From Methanobacteriaceae archaeon (lineage in GTDB: Archaea; Methanobacteriota; Methanobacteria; Methanobacteriales; Methanobacteriaceae), in contig WOYJ01000083.1 of the NCBI GenBank assembly GCA_011620845.1, positions 1 through 6,836 on the forward strand: 6,836 nt of DNA, given 5' to 3'. Shown piece by piece: positions 1 through 4,312 of the stretch. The notes beneath the pieces were generated by a model. The model was given only the letters and a program-made list of their open reading frames with translations, was not told where the DNA came from and ran no database searches. Both the position numbers and the translations under genes were made by a program. Every line of letters starts with the position of its first letter. Within the stretch, counting starts at the first letter, position 1.

Positions 1-8
1 ACACCCCC

Positions 9-16
9 TTTTTTTT
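9..16 (+). terminator. T-run at left edge, possible terminator of a gene to the left
   Basis: Eight Ts follow a run of Cs at the extreme left edge. Archaeal transcription often ends at such T-runs without a hairpin, so this may end a plus-strand transcript that enters from outside the window. No coding sequence is visible here to support that. The stretch from 1 to 102 otherwise holds no gene I can support; it is AT-rich, with a TATA-like TGATATAAATT around 48-58 that leads only to reading frames of a few codons. Confidence 0.25.
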
Positions 17-102
17 AAAATTCCTACTAATATTATATCCAAATAATGATATAAATTTAGCTGTAAATAGGTGCTATTAGATGAATTAAAAGAATTTTAA
101 AT

Positions 103-324
103 TTAATGTTGCTTGACCAGTAGTAATGTTAACCTAATCTTTAAGCACAAATCCATATATAAAGAGGAGAATTGGTTAAAAGAAGGTGTTAAATATCTTA
201 TAAATACCAATAAAGCTAAAAATATCCAGGCATAAGTGAACTGGTTTAAATAACCCTCCCCTTTAATGCGCTTCCAACGAAAGAAAAATAGGAATTCTAG
301 ATGGAGGTAGATGAAATATGTCAA
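103..324 (-). CDS. Doubtful small membrane-like ORF, 73 codons
   Basis: This open frame begins at a TTG codon 10 bases after the stop of the upstream minus-strand gene. It would encode an aromatic-rich protein with a hydrophobic segment near residues 31-43 (AWIFLALLVFIRY) and a second, shorter hydrophobic patch near residues 7-16. No ribosome binding site precedes the TTG, and the only internal Met is late, at about residue 57. In its favour, another gene in the window (hemC) clearly starts at TTG, and the spacing would fit an operon with the 79-residue protein. Against it, a plus-strand TATA box (245-252) and a good ribosome binding site (303-307) lie inside it. I do not recognise a family. 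It may simply be a chance frame in AT-rich DNA. Confidence 0.2.
   Translation of the reverse strand: MTYFIYLHLEFLFFFRWKRIKGEGYLNQFTYAWIFLALLVFIRYLTPSFNQFSSLYMDLCLKIRLTLLLVKQH
245..252 (+). promoter_or_regulatory. Candidate archaeal TATA box for the small ORF at 318
   Basis: TTTAAATA matches the methanogen TATA consensus exactly. A transcript starting about 25 bases downstream (near 273) would carry a leader of about 45 bases ending in the GGAGGT ribosome binding site ahead of the ATG at 318. The motif is nearly palindromic (GGTTTAAATAACC), so polarity is uncertain. Confidence 0.35.
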
Positions 325-413
325 TTTCAGATTCTATTCACGAAAATGTTTCTCGTAAATTTCCTCTAAAGAGGTATGGTTATGTTCCAGGTAACTTTCC
401 ACCATTTCATTAA
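318..413 (+). CDS. Candidate 31-residue microprotein, antisense to neighbouring gene
   Basis: An ATG at 318 opens 31 codons ending at TAA 411-413. The peptide starts MSISDSIHENVSRK and ends in a proline- and phenylalanine-containing tail (NFPPFH). It is preceded by GGAGGT at 303-308, about ten bases before the start, and by an exact TTTAAATA box at 245-252, so all parts of an archaeal expression unit are present in order. It overlaps the 3' part of the minus-strand 79-codon gene tail to tail by 80 bases, which is unusual, and it has no recognisable domain. Another ATG at 311 in a different frame sits too close to the ribosome binding site and stops after 15 codons. Chance is quite possible in AT-rich sequence. 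Confidence 0.25.
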   Translation: MSISDSIHENVSRKFPLKRYGYVPGNFPPFH

Positions 414-573
414 AAAAAGCCCTTAAATTATCCGGTAAATCTGGATTATTAGCCACAGACAGATATAAAATCAGAACATCAATGATATCATAAGCACTTT
501 GAAGACCACTTTCATCCAATTCTGTGCTTTTTATCCAGTTGAAATCTTTTTCATTCATCAAATCAGAATCCAT
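334..573 (-). CDS. Small acidic hypothetical protein, 79 residues
   Basis: The ATG at 573-571 opens a 79-codon frame rich in Glu, Asp, Leu and Asn, with no membrane segment or signal peptide. The alternation of charged and hydrophobic residues suggests an all-helical cytosolic protein; for example, residues 20-42 (LQSAYDIIDVLILYLSVANN and following) and residues 50-75 look like two helices separated by a PDLPDN turn. A second ATG at codon 6 is an alternative start; neither has a clear ribosome binding site. A strong TATA box lies on the same strand at 636-629, placing the transcript start near 607 and giving a leader of about 34 bases. I do not recognise the family and assign no function. The protein-like composition and upstream promoter make it more convincing than the frame that follows it. 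Confidence 0.6.
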   Translation of the reverse strand: MDSDLMNEKDFNWIKSTELDESGLQSAYDIIDVLILYLSVANNPDLPDNLRAFFNEMVESYLEHNHTSLEEIYEKHFRE

Positions 574-628
574 TCAGTTTACTTAAAAATTTTATTGGTC
601 TCTTTTAACAGATAAAGATGACGATGCA

Positions 629-636
629 TATTTAAA
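629..636 (-). promoter_or_regulatory. TATA box for the 79-residue acidic protein
   Basis: Read on the minus strand, this is TTTAAATA within CTTTTTTAAATATG, an exact match to the archaeal consensus. It lies 56 bases upstream of the ATG at 573, predicting a transcription start around 605-609. Confidence 0.5.
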
Positions 637-694
637 AAAGATCAAAAGAAGTTGTTGTATCACGCCATCTCCACACAGAATACATTTATTTTGA

Positions 695-709
695 TGAAAT
701 TTGTATATG
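695..709 (+). promoter_or_regulatory. BRE/TATA promoter of the tautomerase gene
   Basis: A GAAAT purine stretch resembling a TFB recognition element is followed by TTGTATATG. The expected transcript start, about 25 bases downstream, is near 731. This leaves a 25-base leader that contains the gene's ribosome binding site (GAGGATGTG, 742-750). Confidence 0.5.
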
Positions 710-755
710 CTCATTCTACAAATAAATACAAAACAAATTTTGAGGATGTGAAAAT

Positions 756-974
756 ATGCCCGTGGTTCATGTGAATGTTTGGAAAGGATTTGAGCAAGAA
801 AAAGTGGATTATATAATAAAAAACATAACCAAAGTTTTTACAGATTTAGGTGTGCCGGCACAAGCCGTGGAGATTTTAATACACGAAGTTCCTATGACCC
901 ATTGGGGAACAGGGGGGCTGTCATGTGCAGGAAAATTTAAGGACACTGATATTCCAGGATGGGATAAAAAGTAA
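756..974 (+). CDS. 4-oxalocrotonate tautomerase-family protein
   Basis: This 72-residue protein has the hallmark of the 4-OT/DmpI tautomerase family: a Met-Pro start, so that removal of Met exposes Pro1 as the catalytic base. The rest follows the short beta-alpha-beta layout: strand VVHVNVWKG, a long helix (EQEKVDYIIKNITKVFTDLG), strand AVEILIHEV, then the family's H-aromatic-G-x-G-G turn (HWGTGG). Length is slightly above the usual 60-65 because of a C-terminal extension (GKFKDTDIPGWDKK). The start is fixed by GAGGATGTG at 742-750 and by Pro2. Counting Pro as 1, the substrate-binding Arg11 and Arg39 of bacterial 4-OT align with Phe11 and Glu38, while Phe50 corresponds to Trp49. The active site is therefore unlikely to handle the usual dicarboxylate, and the true substrate is unknown. 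It is a single-gene unit with its own promoter and terminator. Family members act as hexamers or trimers in the cytosol. Confidence 0.9.
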   Translation: MPVVHVNVWKGFEQEKVDYIIKNITKVFTDLGVPAQAVEILIHEVPMTHWGTGGLSCAGKFKDTDIPGWDKK

Positions 975-983
975 ATGATTTCC

Positions 984-1020
984 TGAGTTTTTTTTAAATT
1001 TTCTCCTTTTTTAAACTGAG
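984..1020 (+). terminator. T-run terminator after the tautomerase
   Basis: Two T-runs, of eight (988-995) and six (1007-1012), begin 13 bases after the stop codon. They are flanked by CTGAGTTT and AAACTGAG, which can pair apart from one G-G mismatch. Consecutive T-runs of this kind are typical archaeal terminators. Confidence 0.6.
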
Positions 1021-1030
1021 ATGTTATTTA

Positions 1031-1066
1031 AGTATAGTAAATTTTATCTATCACGGAAACTATACT
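1031..1066. repeat. Perfect 8-bp inverted repeat AGTATAGT / ACTATACT
   Basis: AGTATAGT at 1031-1038 is repeated inverted as ACTATACT at 1059-1066, with 20 bases between. The left arm overlaps a TATA-like stretch (TTTAAGTATA), so the pair could be an operator for a dimeric regulator over the promoter of the downstream Met-rich gene, or simply the foot of a leader hairpin. No regulator is identified. Confidence 0.35.
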
Positions 1067-1087
1067 ACAATAACGTGCATTAAGTAG

Positions 1088-1167
1088 TTTTAGGGTGTTT
1101 AATGGAAGAAGTGGATTATGGTGTATGCTATTAAATCTGGTTCTATCTGTAAACAAAGACCCTAAAA
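1088..1167 (+). promoter_or_regulatory. Structured leader hairpin upstream of the Met-rich gene
   Basis: TTTTAGGGT (1088-1096) pairs perfectly with ACCCTAAAA (1159-1167), and directly inside it GTTTA (1097-1101) pairs with TAAAC (1150-1154). Only four unpaired bases (1155-1158) interrupt the right arm, giving 14 base pairs in all. Inside the 48-base loop, AGAA/TTCT and GATT/AATC can form a smaller inner stem (1107-1117 with 1134-1144). An ATG at the loop entrance (1102) opens a ten-codon frame, MEEVDYGVCY, whose only ribosome-binding-like motif (AGGGTG, 1092-1097) lies in the outer stem. The layout suggests a regulatory leader or small RNA, but I recognise no known riboswitch class. The stretch 975-1195 contains no larger gene. 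Confidence 0.4.
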
Positions 1168-1195
1168 ATAGACAAGAAAAAAACAGGTGATAGGT

Positions 1196-1381
1196 ATGTG
1201 GCATGGAAGAGAACATATGGGCGGAATGAGAATGATGATGAAAGAAAAGATGATGGAAGATATGAGCAAAGAAGACATGATGCAGATGGCCGCCCTTATG
1301 ATGGATAAAAAAATAGCCATCCTAGAAGTTAAACTAGAATACGCCAAAAAAGTGCGCGACATGATGAAATCTAAAATGTAA
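1196..1381 (+). CDS. Methionine-rich small helical protein, 61 residues
   Basis: I place the start at ATG 1196, because AGGTGAT at 1185-1191 is an almost ideal ribosome binding site at the right distance. A GTG at 1187 would be part of that site. Seventeen of 61 residues are Met, mostly in clusters between residues 8 and 36 (MGGMRMMM, KMMEDM, DMMQMAALMM). A Lys/Glu-rich amphipathic helix follows (residues 37-57), and the protein ends in MKSKM. Three residues near the N-terminus (H3, H7, M8) could add metal ligands. There is no signal peptide or membrane helix. Met clusters can bind Cu(I) or form flexible hydrophobic surfaces, as in the SRP54 M domain, but nothing here proves either role. The gene stands alone, with a structured leader and its own terminator. 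Family not recognised. Confidence 0.75.
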   Translation: MWHGREHMGGMRMMMKEKMMEDMSKEDMMQMAALMMDKKIAILEVKLEYAKKVRDMMKSKM

Positions 1382-1399
1382 AAGGGAACCGTACCAATA

Positions 1400-1427
1400 A
1401 AGGAATGGTTTCATTTCCTTCTTTTTT
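1400..1427 (+). terminator. Hairpin plus T-run terminator after the Met-rich gene
   Basis: AAGGAA (1400-1405) pairs with TTCCTT (1415-1420) around a nine-base loop and is followed by C and six Ts (1422-1427), 19 bases after the stop codon. A further T-run lies at 1439-1444. Confidence 0.6.
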
Positions 1428-1473
1428 AATGGATAATATTTTTTGTCCAATTTCATACTAAAATGACAATTCC

Positions 1474-1874
1474 CTATTGTTTGATTATAACTCCTACAAC
1501 TCCTCCCAGTGCTCCCAAAATCATGCAGACAAATACCGACAATTGGAATATAACATATCCAGCTAAAACAATATCAGCTAATTCGCCCAGTCCAGTAGAT
1601 AGTAGAGCAATGACGTTACTTATTGCTCCCAGCCCCAAAGATAAACAGTAAACTTAAAATCAAACCCCCCTATAACACCAGAAAGCACACCGATTATAGC
1701 TCCATCTTTTCTATCCATGCCAGCATAATCCTCATAACTTTTACTCAGATAGGATGCTAAAAATCCCCCTATAATCGGGCCTAAAATCAATAGAGGGAAA
1801 TAAACCAGAGACAAAACAAATGAAAGAACCGCACTTACCATACCAGATAAACAGATAATTTTCCAATCAGCCAT
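1474..1874 (-). pseudogene. DUF5518-like membrane protein, broken by two frameshifts
   Basis: The frame from ATG 1874-1872 reads well for 70 residues (MADWKIICLSGM through GVLSGVIGG), then gives 14 non-family residues and a stop at 1622-1620. The missing part continues in the other two minus-strand frames: LILSLL just after residue 70, then LGAISNVIALLSTGLG onward to GVVGVIIKQ and TAG at 1476-1474. Removing one base from the six-C run at 1665-1670 and one base from 1633-1645 (runs AAA, AAA or CCCC) restores one 132-residue protein. It would have about four membrane helices and the GPIIGGFLASYL motif typical of archaeal DUF5518 proteins, whose function is unknown. GGGGTG (1888-1883) is the ribosome binding site and TATATAAAA (1921-1913) the TATA box, so expression signals are intact. 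Either a recent pseudogene or homopolymer sequencing errors would explain it. Confidence 0.75.
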
Positions 1875-1912
1875 TTTACTTACACCCCTAATTTGATTGT
1901 GGTGATAGCTAT

Positions 1913-1921
1913 TTTTATATA
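1913..1921 (-). promoter_or_regulatory. TATA box of the DUF5518-like gene
   Basis: Minus-strand TATATAAAA predicts a transcript start near 1891, giving a 17-base leader that contains the GGGGTG ribosome binding site. An 8-base palindrome ATAGCTAT (1905-1912) sits between the box and the predicted start. Confidence 0.5.
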
Positions 1922-1923
1922 CT

Positions 1924-1936
1924 GTTTAATATAAAC
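1924..1936. promoter_or_regulatory. Candidate operator palindrome between divergent promoters
   Basis: GTTTA-ATA-TAAAC is a perfect 5-bp inverted repeat with a 3-base centre. It lies between the TATA boxes of the divergent DUF5518-like gene (1921-1913) and the MFS transporter (1947-1954). Drug-exporter genes are often controlled by a repressor bound at such a place, but no regulator gene is adjacent and AT-rich palindromes arise easily by chance. Confidence 0.3.
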
Positions 1937-1946
1937 TAGATTTGTT

Positions 1947-1954
1947 TTTATATA
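1947..1954 (+). promoter_or_regulatory. TATA box of the MFS transporter
   Basis: TTTATATA matches the consensus exactly. Its centre is about 28 bases before the ATG at 1980, so the transcript should start at or just before the start codon. The gene would then be read from a leaderless mRNA, in line with the absence of any ribosome binding site. Confidence 0.55.
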
Positions 1955-1979
1955 AATCAGATACTTAACTGTGGTTTTT

Positions 1980-3359
1980 ATGGATAAAAGAAGCCCGAAC
2001 ACCATATTATTCCTGCTCTTCATTGGTGTTTTTATGGGAGCCGTTGATATGGGGATTGTAGGACCCGCACTCCCTGCCATACAGTCATATTTCGGGATGA
2101 ATGAAAGGATTTTATCCTGGATCTTCACCATATACATCCTGTTTTATATCATTGGCACGTCTTTAATGGCTAAATTATCCGATATTTATGGTAAAAAGTT
2201 TATTTATATATTGGACATCATATTATTTGGTGTAGGTTCATATATTACTGTAACATCTGCTTCATTTGAAATGCTGCTAATTGGAAGGGCAATCCAGGGA
2301 ATGGGTGCGGGAGGCATATTTCCAGTGGCCAATGCCTATATCGGGGATATCTTCCCACCAGAAAAGAGGGGCGGAGCACTTGGAATATTAAGTTCAGTAT
2401 GGGGTTTATCCTTTGTTCTAGGACCAATATTAGGTGCATTACTGCTTAACTATTCCTGGCAGTGGCTCTTTATAATCAACATCCCTATATCCATAGTCAT
2501 TGCCCTGGCATGTTTGTATGTGTTCCCTAAAGGTGAAAAAAACCACGAGTTCAATTTCGACTGGCAGGGCCTGATTGTTCTGGGACTCCTGGTAACCCTA
2601 CTATCATATGGTATCAACCAAATAGATGCCTACCATTTTCTGGCGAGTTTACTTTCCATAAACGTATTACCCTTCCTCATCGTCAGTTTACTGTTATTCC
2701 CCATACTCTGGAAGATAGAAATAGATGCTCCCGACCCATTAATTCCAATTGATCTCTTAAAAAGCAGGGAAGTTAAACTGGTAAACAGCATAATGTTCGG
2801 CACCGGTCTGGTGCAGGCTTCCACCGTATTTGTCCCTGCCTTTGTAATCACTGCCCTATCTTTCTCCACATCGCAGGCCAGCCTGATGTTGCTGCCCATA
2901 GTAGTGACCATGGCTATCGGCGGCCCGATTGTTGGGAAACTCCTGGATAAGTTTGGTTCCAGAAATATAATGTCCCTGGGAATTTCCACCATGGTAATAG
3001 GCCTATTTATCCTGGGATTCTCATCCCAAACACTCTTTATATTCATATTCAGCGGAGTACTGATTGGTGTGGGTATGAGTACAGCGATAGGATCTCCTCC
3101 CCGCTACATCATGCTCCTGGAAAGCCCTCCAGAGGAAAGGGCATCTGGCCAGGGGATCCTGAACATCATAACCAGCATAGGACAGTTAATAGGAGGAGCC
3201 CTAATTGGAGCATTCATAGGATCATATGCTGGAGAATTAACTGGCTACAAATTTGCGTTTATATTCATAGGAATTGCTGCTATGGCCATGACCATCTTGG
3301 CTGTTAACTTGAAGAGTAAAAGGGAGCAACTTAAAATTATTGGAAATGGAAGTGATTAA
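1980..3359 (+). CDS. MFS transporter, DHA2 (drug:H+ antiporter-2) type
   Basis: This 459-residue polytopic membrane protein has about 14 hydrophobic helices, the number typical of the DHA2 (EmrB/QacA-like) branch. Visible family motifs are the first-helix motif around AVDMGIVGPALPAI (21-34, with a membrane-buried Asp23), motif A (GTSLMAKLSDIYGKK, 59-73), motif B (RAIQGMGAG, 103-111), motif C of exporters (GPILGALL, 148-155) and a second-half motif A remnant (GKLLDKFGSRN, 319-329). It probably expels a small hydrophobic compound in exchange for protons; the substrate cannot be told from sequence. I choose ATG 1980 over the in-frame GTG at 1971 because the TATA box at 1947-1954 predicts transcription starting near 1976-1980. 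It is divergent from the broken DUF5518-like gene. The reading frame is full length and intact. Confidence 0.9.
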   Translation: MDKRSPNTILFLLFIGVFMGAVDMGIVGPALPAIQSYFGMNERILSWIFTIYILFYIIGTSLMAKLSDIYGKKFIYILDIILFGVGSYITVTSASFEMLLIGRAIQGMGAGGIFPVANAYIGDIFPPEKRGGALGILSSVWGLSFVLGPILGALLLNYSWQWLFIINIPISIVIALACLYVFPKGEKNHEFNFDWQGLIVLGLLVTLLSYGINQIDAYHFLASLLSINVLPFLIVSLLLFPILWKIEIDAPDPLIPIDLLKSREVKLVNSIMFGTGLVQASTVFVPAFVITALSFSTSQASLMLLPIVVTMAIGGPIVGKLLDKFGSRNIMSLGISTMVIGLFILGFSSQTLFIFIFSGVLIGVGMSTAIGSPPRYIMLLESPPEERASGQGILNIITSIGQLIGGALIGAFIGSYAGELTGYKFAFIFIGIAAMAMTILAVNLKSKREQLKIIGNGSD

Positions 3360-3392
3360 AATCCGTGATGTTGATCTTTTAGTCAATAATTC

Positions 3393-3417
3393 ATTTTTCT
3401 TTATTTTAAAATTTTTT
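3393..3417 (+). terminator. T-rich terminator after the MFS transporter
   Basis: T-runs of five (3394-3398), four (3403-3406) and six (3412-3417) lie 35-58 bases after the stop codon in a sequence with no strong hairpin, as expected for archaeal T-tract termination. Confidence 0.5.
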
Positions 3418-3434
3418 CTATAGAGTATATTTCG

Positions 3435-3520
3435 GAGTTAGACCCGTAACTCACTATTCTCATTCTCCAAATCAAGTTTTATTCTTTATCTTTGCAGTTC
3501 AGACCAATAAGACACTGCAA
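3435..3520. repeat. Two perfect small hairpins in a convergent intergenic region
   Basis: GAGTTA (3435-3440) pairs with TAACTC (3447-3452) over a six-base loop GACCCG. Further on, TTGCAGT (3492-3498) pairs with ACTGCAA (3514-3520) over 15 bases. The 199-base region between the MFS stop and the minus-strand 104-codon gene contains no supported protein. The hairpins may end minus-strand transcription or belong to a small RNA, but neither is followed by a T-run on either strand. No tRNA-like cloverleaf was found. Confidence 0.3.
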
Positions 3521-3558
3521 GTTCCCTCGATTGTCTATGATTTTACGTTTCCTTATTT

Positions 3559-3873
3559 TTATTTATTTAGTTTTTCAAAAGACCCCAGTGTGGTCTGTGT
3601 ATCAAATTTTAATAGAGAAATAATCTCAGCTTCCACTCTATCTATGTAATGGCCCACTATTTTGAATTCTCTCCTTGGATCATCTGGTAAATCTGCAAGA
3701 ACTTCTTTAACCACCTTACCAGCGATACATAAATTAGCTGATACCTCGTCATAAGTCTTCAGGAACTCTTCATAGGGAAATATGATCAAATCTTCTTCAT
3801 CCTTGAATATGGTTATGTTAAAGAACTCTGCCTCGTGTTTACTGTTTTTTATTAAGCCTAACCTTATCTCCAA
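3559..3873 (-). CDS. Hypothetical cytosolic protein, 104 residues, third gene of small-gene operon
   Basis: The frame opens at a TTG directly after an in-frame TGA, so TTG 3873-3871 is the earliest possible start, and no later Met exists. A nearby ATG (3880) is in another frame and stops after 13 codons. The protein alternates beta-like and helical stretches (FFNITIFKDEEDLIIFPYEEFL, residues 17-38; an acidic helix AGKVVKEVLADLP, 51-63; FKIVGHYIDRVEAEIISLLKF, 69-89), with no membrane segment and no cysteine pair. It lies 13 bases after the stop of the 42-codon gene and probably shares its transcript. The ribosome binding site is weak (AGGAT), so translation may depend on coupling. I do not recognise the family and infer no function. 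A frameshifted or truncated N-terminus cannot be excluded. Confidence 0.65.
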   Translation of the reverse strand: MEIRLGLIKNSKHEAEFFNITIFKDEEDLIIFPYEEFLKTYDEVSANLCIAGKVVKEVLADLPDDPRREFKIVGHYIDRVEAEIISLLKFDTQTTLGSFEKLNK

Positions 3874-3886
3874 TCAACATCTTATA

Positions 3887-4015
3887 TTATCCTATCTGTA
3901 AAATCATCATCAGTACCTCGATGGCAAATACCCAAACACAAACAAAGTACATACCAACCAGCAGGGGCTTGTAATCTGTTTTCTTATGTCCGCATGCTAA
4001 ACAATGTTCAACCAC
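3887..4015 (-). CDS. Membrane-anchored CxxC mini-protein, 42 residues, second gene of small-gene operon
   Basis: This short gene starts at GTG 4015-4013, seven bases after an ideal ribosome binding site, GGAGGTG (4028-4022), and ends at TAA 3889-3887. The N-terminus MVEHCLACGHKKTDYK carries Cys5-x-x-Cys8 flanked by His4 and His10, a half zinc-ribbon or treble-clef-like knuckle. After Pro17 comes one hydrophobic helix (about residues 18-39, LLVGMYFVCVWVFAIEVLMM) with a cysteine at position 26. The likely picture is a small cytosolic metal or redox knuckle anchored in the membrane. It could complete its site by dimerising or with a partner, since one knuckle alone gives too few Cys ligands. It sits between two other small genes on the same strand. 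Family not recognised. Confidence 0.7.
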   Translation of the reverse strand: MVEHCLACGHKKTDYKPLLVGMYFVCVWVFAIEVLMMILQIG

Positions 4016-4018
4016 GTT

Positions 4019-4135
4019 TCACACCTCCCTTTCATATTTATACCAGTTTAAAAGCTTCTTTGTAGGGATTATGAGCAGTTCACTACTTCTGGGCTTTTTA
4101 ATACCCGATTTTTTCTGTGGTTTTATACCTACCAT
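4019..4135 (-). CDS. Basic 38-residue protein, first gene of small-gene operon
   Basis: ATG 4135-4133 opens 38 codons, eight bases after a GGAGG ribosome binding site (4148-4144). The N-terminal half is strongly basic (KPQKKSGIKKPR, residues 5-16), followed by a short amphipathic, aromatic stretch (ELLIIPTKKLLNWYKY, 19-34). No domain is recognised; nucleic acid or membrane-surface binding would fit the charge but is only inference. The TGA stop (4021-4019) abuts the ribosome binding site of the next gene (4028-4022), so the last codons double as that signal and the two genes are probably translationally coupled. An overlapping plus-strand frame (4071-4208) is less convincing because it lacks a properly spaced ribosome binding site. 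Confidence 0.55.
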   Translation of the reverse strand: MVGIKPQKKSGIKKPRSSELLIIPTKKLLNWYKYEREV

Positions 4136-4211
4136 ACACGATCCCTCCAGGAGAGAAATTATGATGGTTAAAATAAGTGAGGGTTGGCCAAGAGCAGATG
4201 AGAAGTAAAAT

Positions 4212-4225
4212 AGTAATATTAAAAT
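4212..4225 (-). promoter_or_regulatory. Possible TATA box for the small-gene operon
   Basis: Minus-strand ATTTTAATATTACT would place the transcript start near 4194, with a leader of about 59 bases. A second AT-rich candidate (CTTATTTTAACC, near 4168-4179) would start transcription almost on the ribosome binding site. Which one is used cannot be decided here; the stretch 4149-4284 otherwise shows no supported gene. Confidence 0.25.
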
Positions 4226-4284
4226 CTGTAAAAATAGGATACGGCTTCGATGCTAATACATGCTAGGAAAAAATAGAGAATCTT

Positions 4285-4308
4285 AAAAAATTATTAATGA
4301 AAAAAAAA
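4285..4308 (-). terminator. Double T-run terminator of the hemC operon
   Basis: Read on the minus strand, nine Ts (4308-4300) begin five bases after the gfcR stop codon, and six more (4290-4285) follow. This is a typical archaeal T-tract terminator and marks the end of the hemC operon. Confidence 0.65.
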
Positions 4309-4312
4309 GAAT

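Noticed and set aside
252..260. GGGGAGGG on the minus strand as an internal ribosome binding site for the 73-codon frame
   Set aside because: No in-frame start codon lies within usable distance; the nearest ATG is out of frame and stops after five codons.
592..663. 23-codon minus-strand frame starting at GTG 663 after GGAGAT
   Set aside because: The spacing to the start is only three to four bases, it overlaps the TATA box of the 79-codon gene, and the peptide looks random.
1162..1362. 66-codon hydrophobic minus-strand frame
   Set aside because: It is the complement of the Met-rich gene: ATG repeats read backwards give Ile, His and Ser codons and a false membrane-like protein.
1463..1651. 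62-codon plus-strand frame
   Set aside because: It is antisense to the C-terminal part of the frameshifted DUF5518-like gene, whose family sequence on the minus strand explains it fully; it has no ribosome binding site.
2630..3046. 138-codon minus-strand frame inside the transporter
   Set aside because: It lies entirely antisense to a full-length MFS gene with clear motifs, and its composition is typical of a reverse-strand shadow.
3431..3525. Possible tRNA-like element, suggested by the two hairpins
   Set aside because: Stem lengths and spacing do not make a cloverleaf: there is no acceptor stem and no TTCGA-type T-loop.
4071..4208. 45-codon plus-strand frame, with an internal restart at 4161 after AGGAG
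   Set aside because: It is antisense to the 38-codon minus-strand gene. At 4071 the ribosome-binding-like AGGGAT is only two bases from the ATG, and the AGGAG before 4161 comes from the near-palindrome CTCCAGGAG, whose other strand serves the 38-codon gene. A leaderless start at 4071 from a TATA-like stretch at 4035-4043 remains a small possibility.
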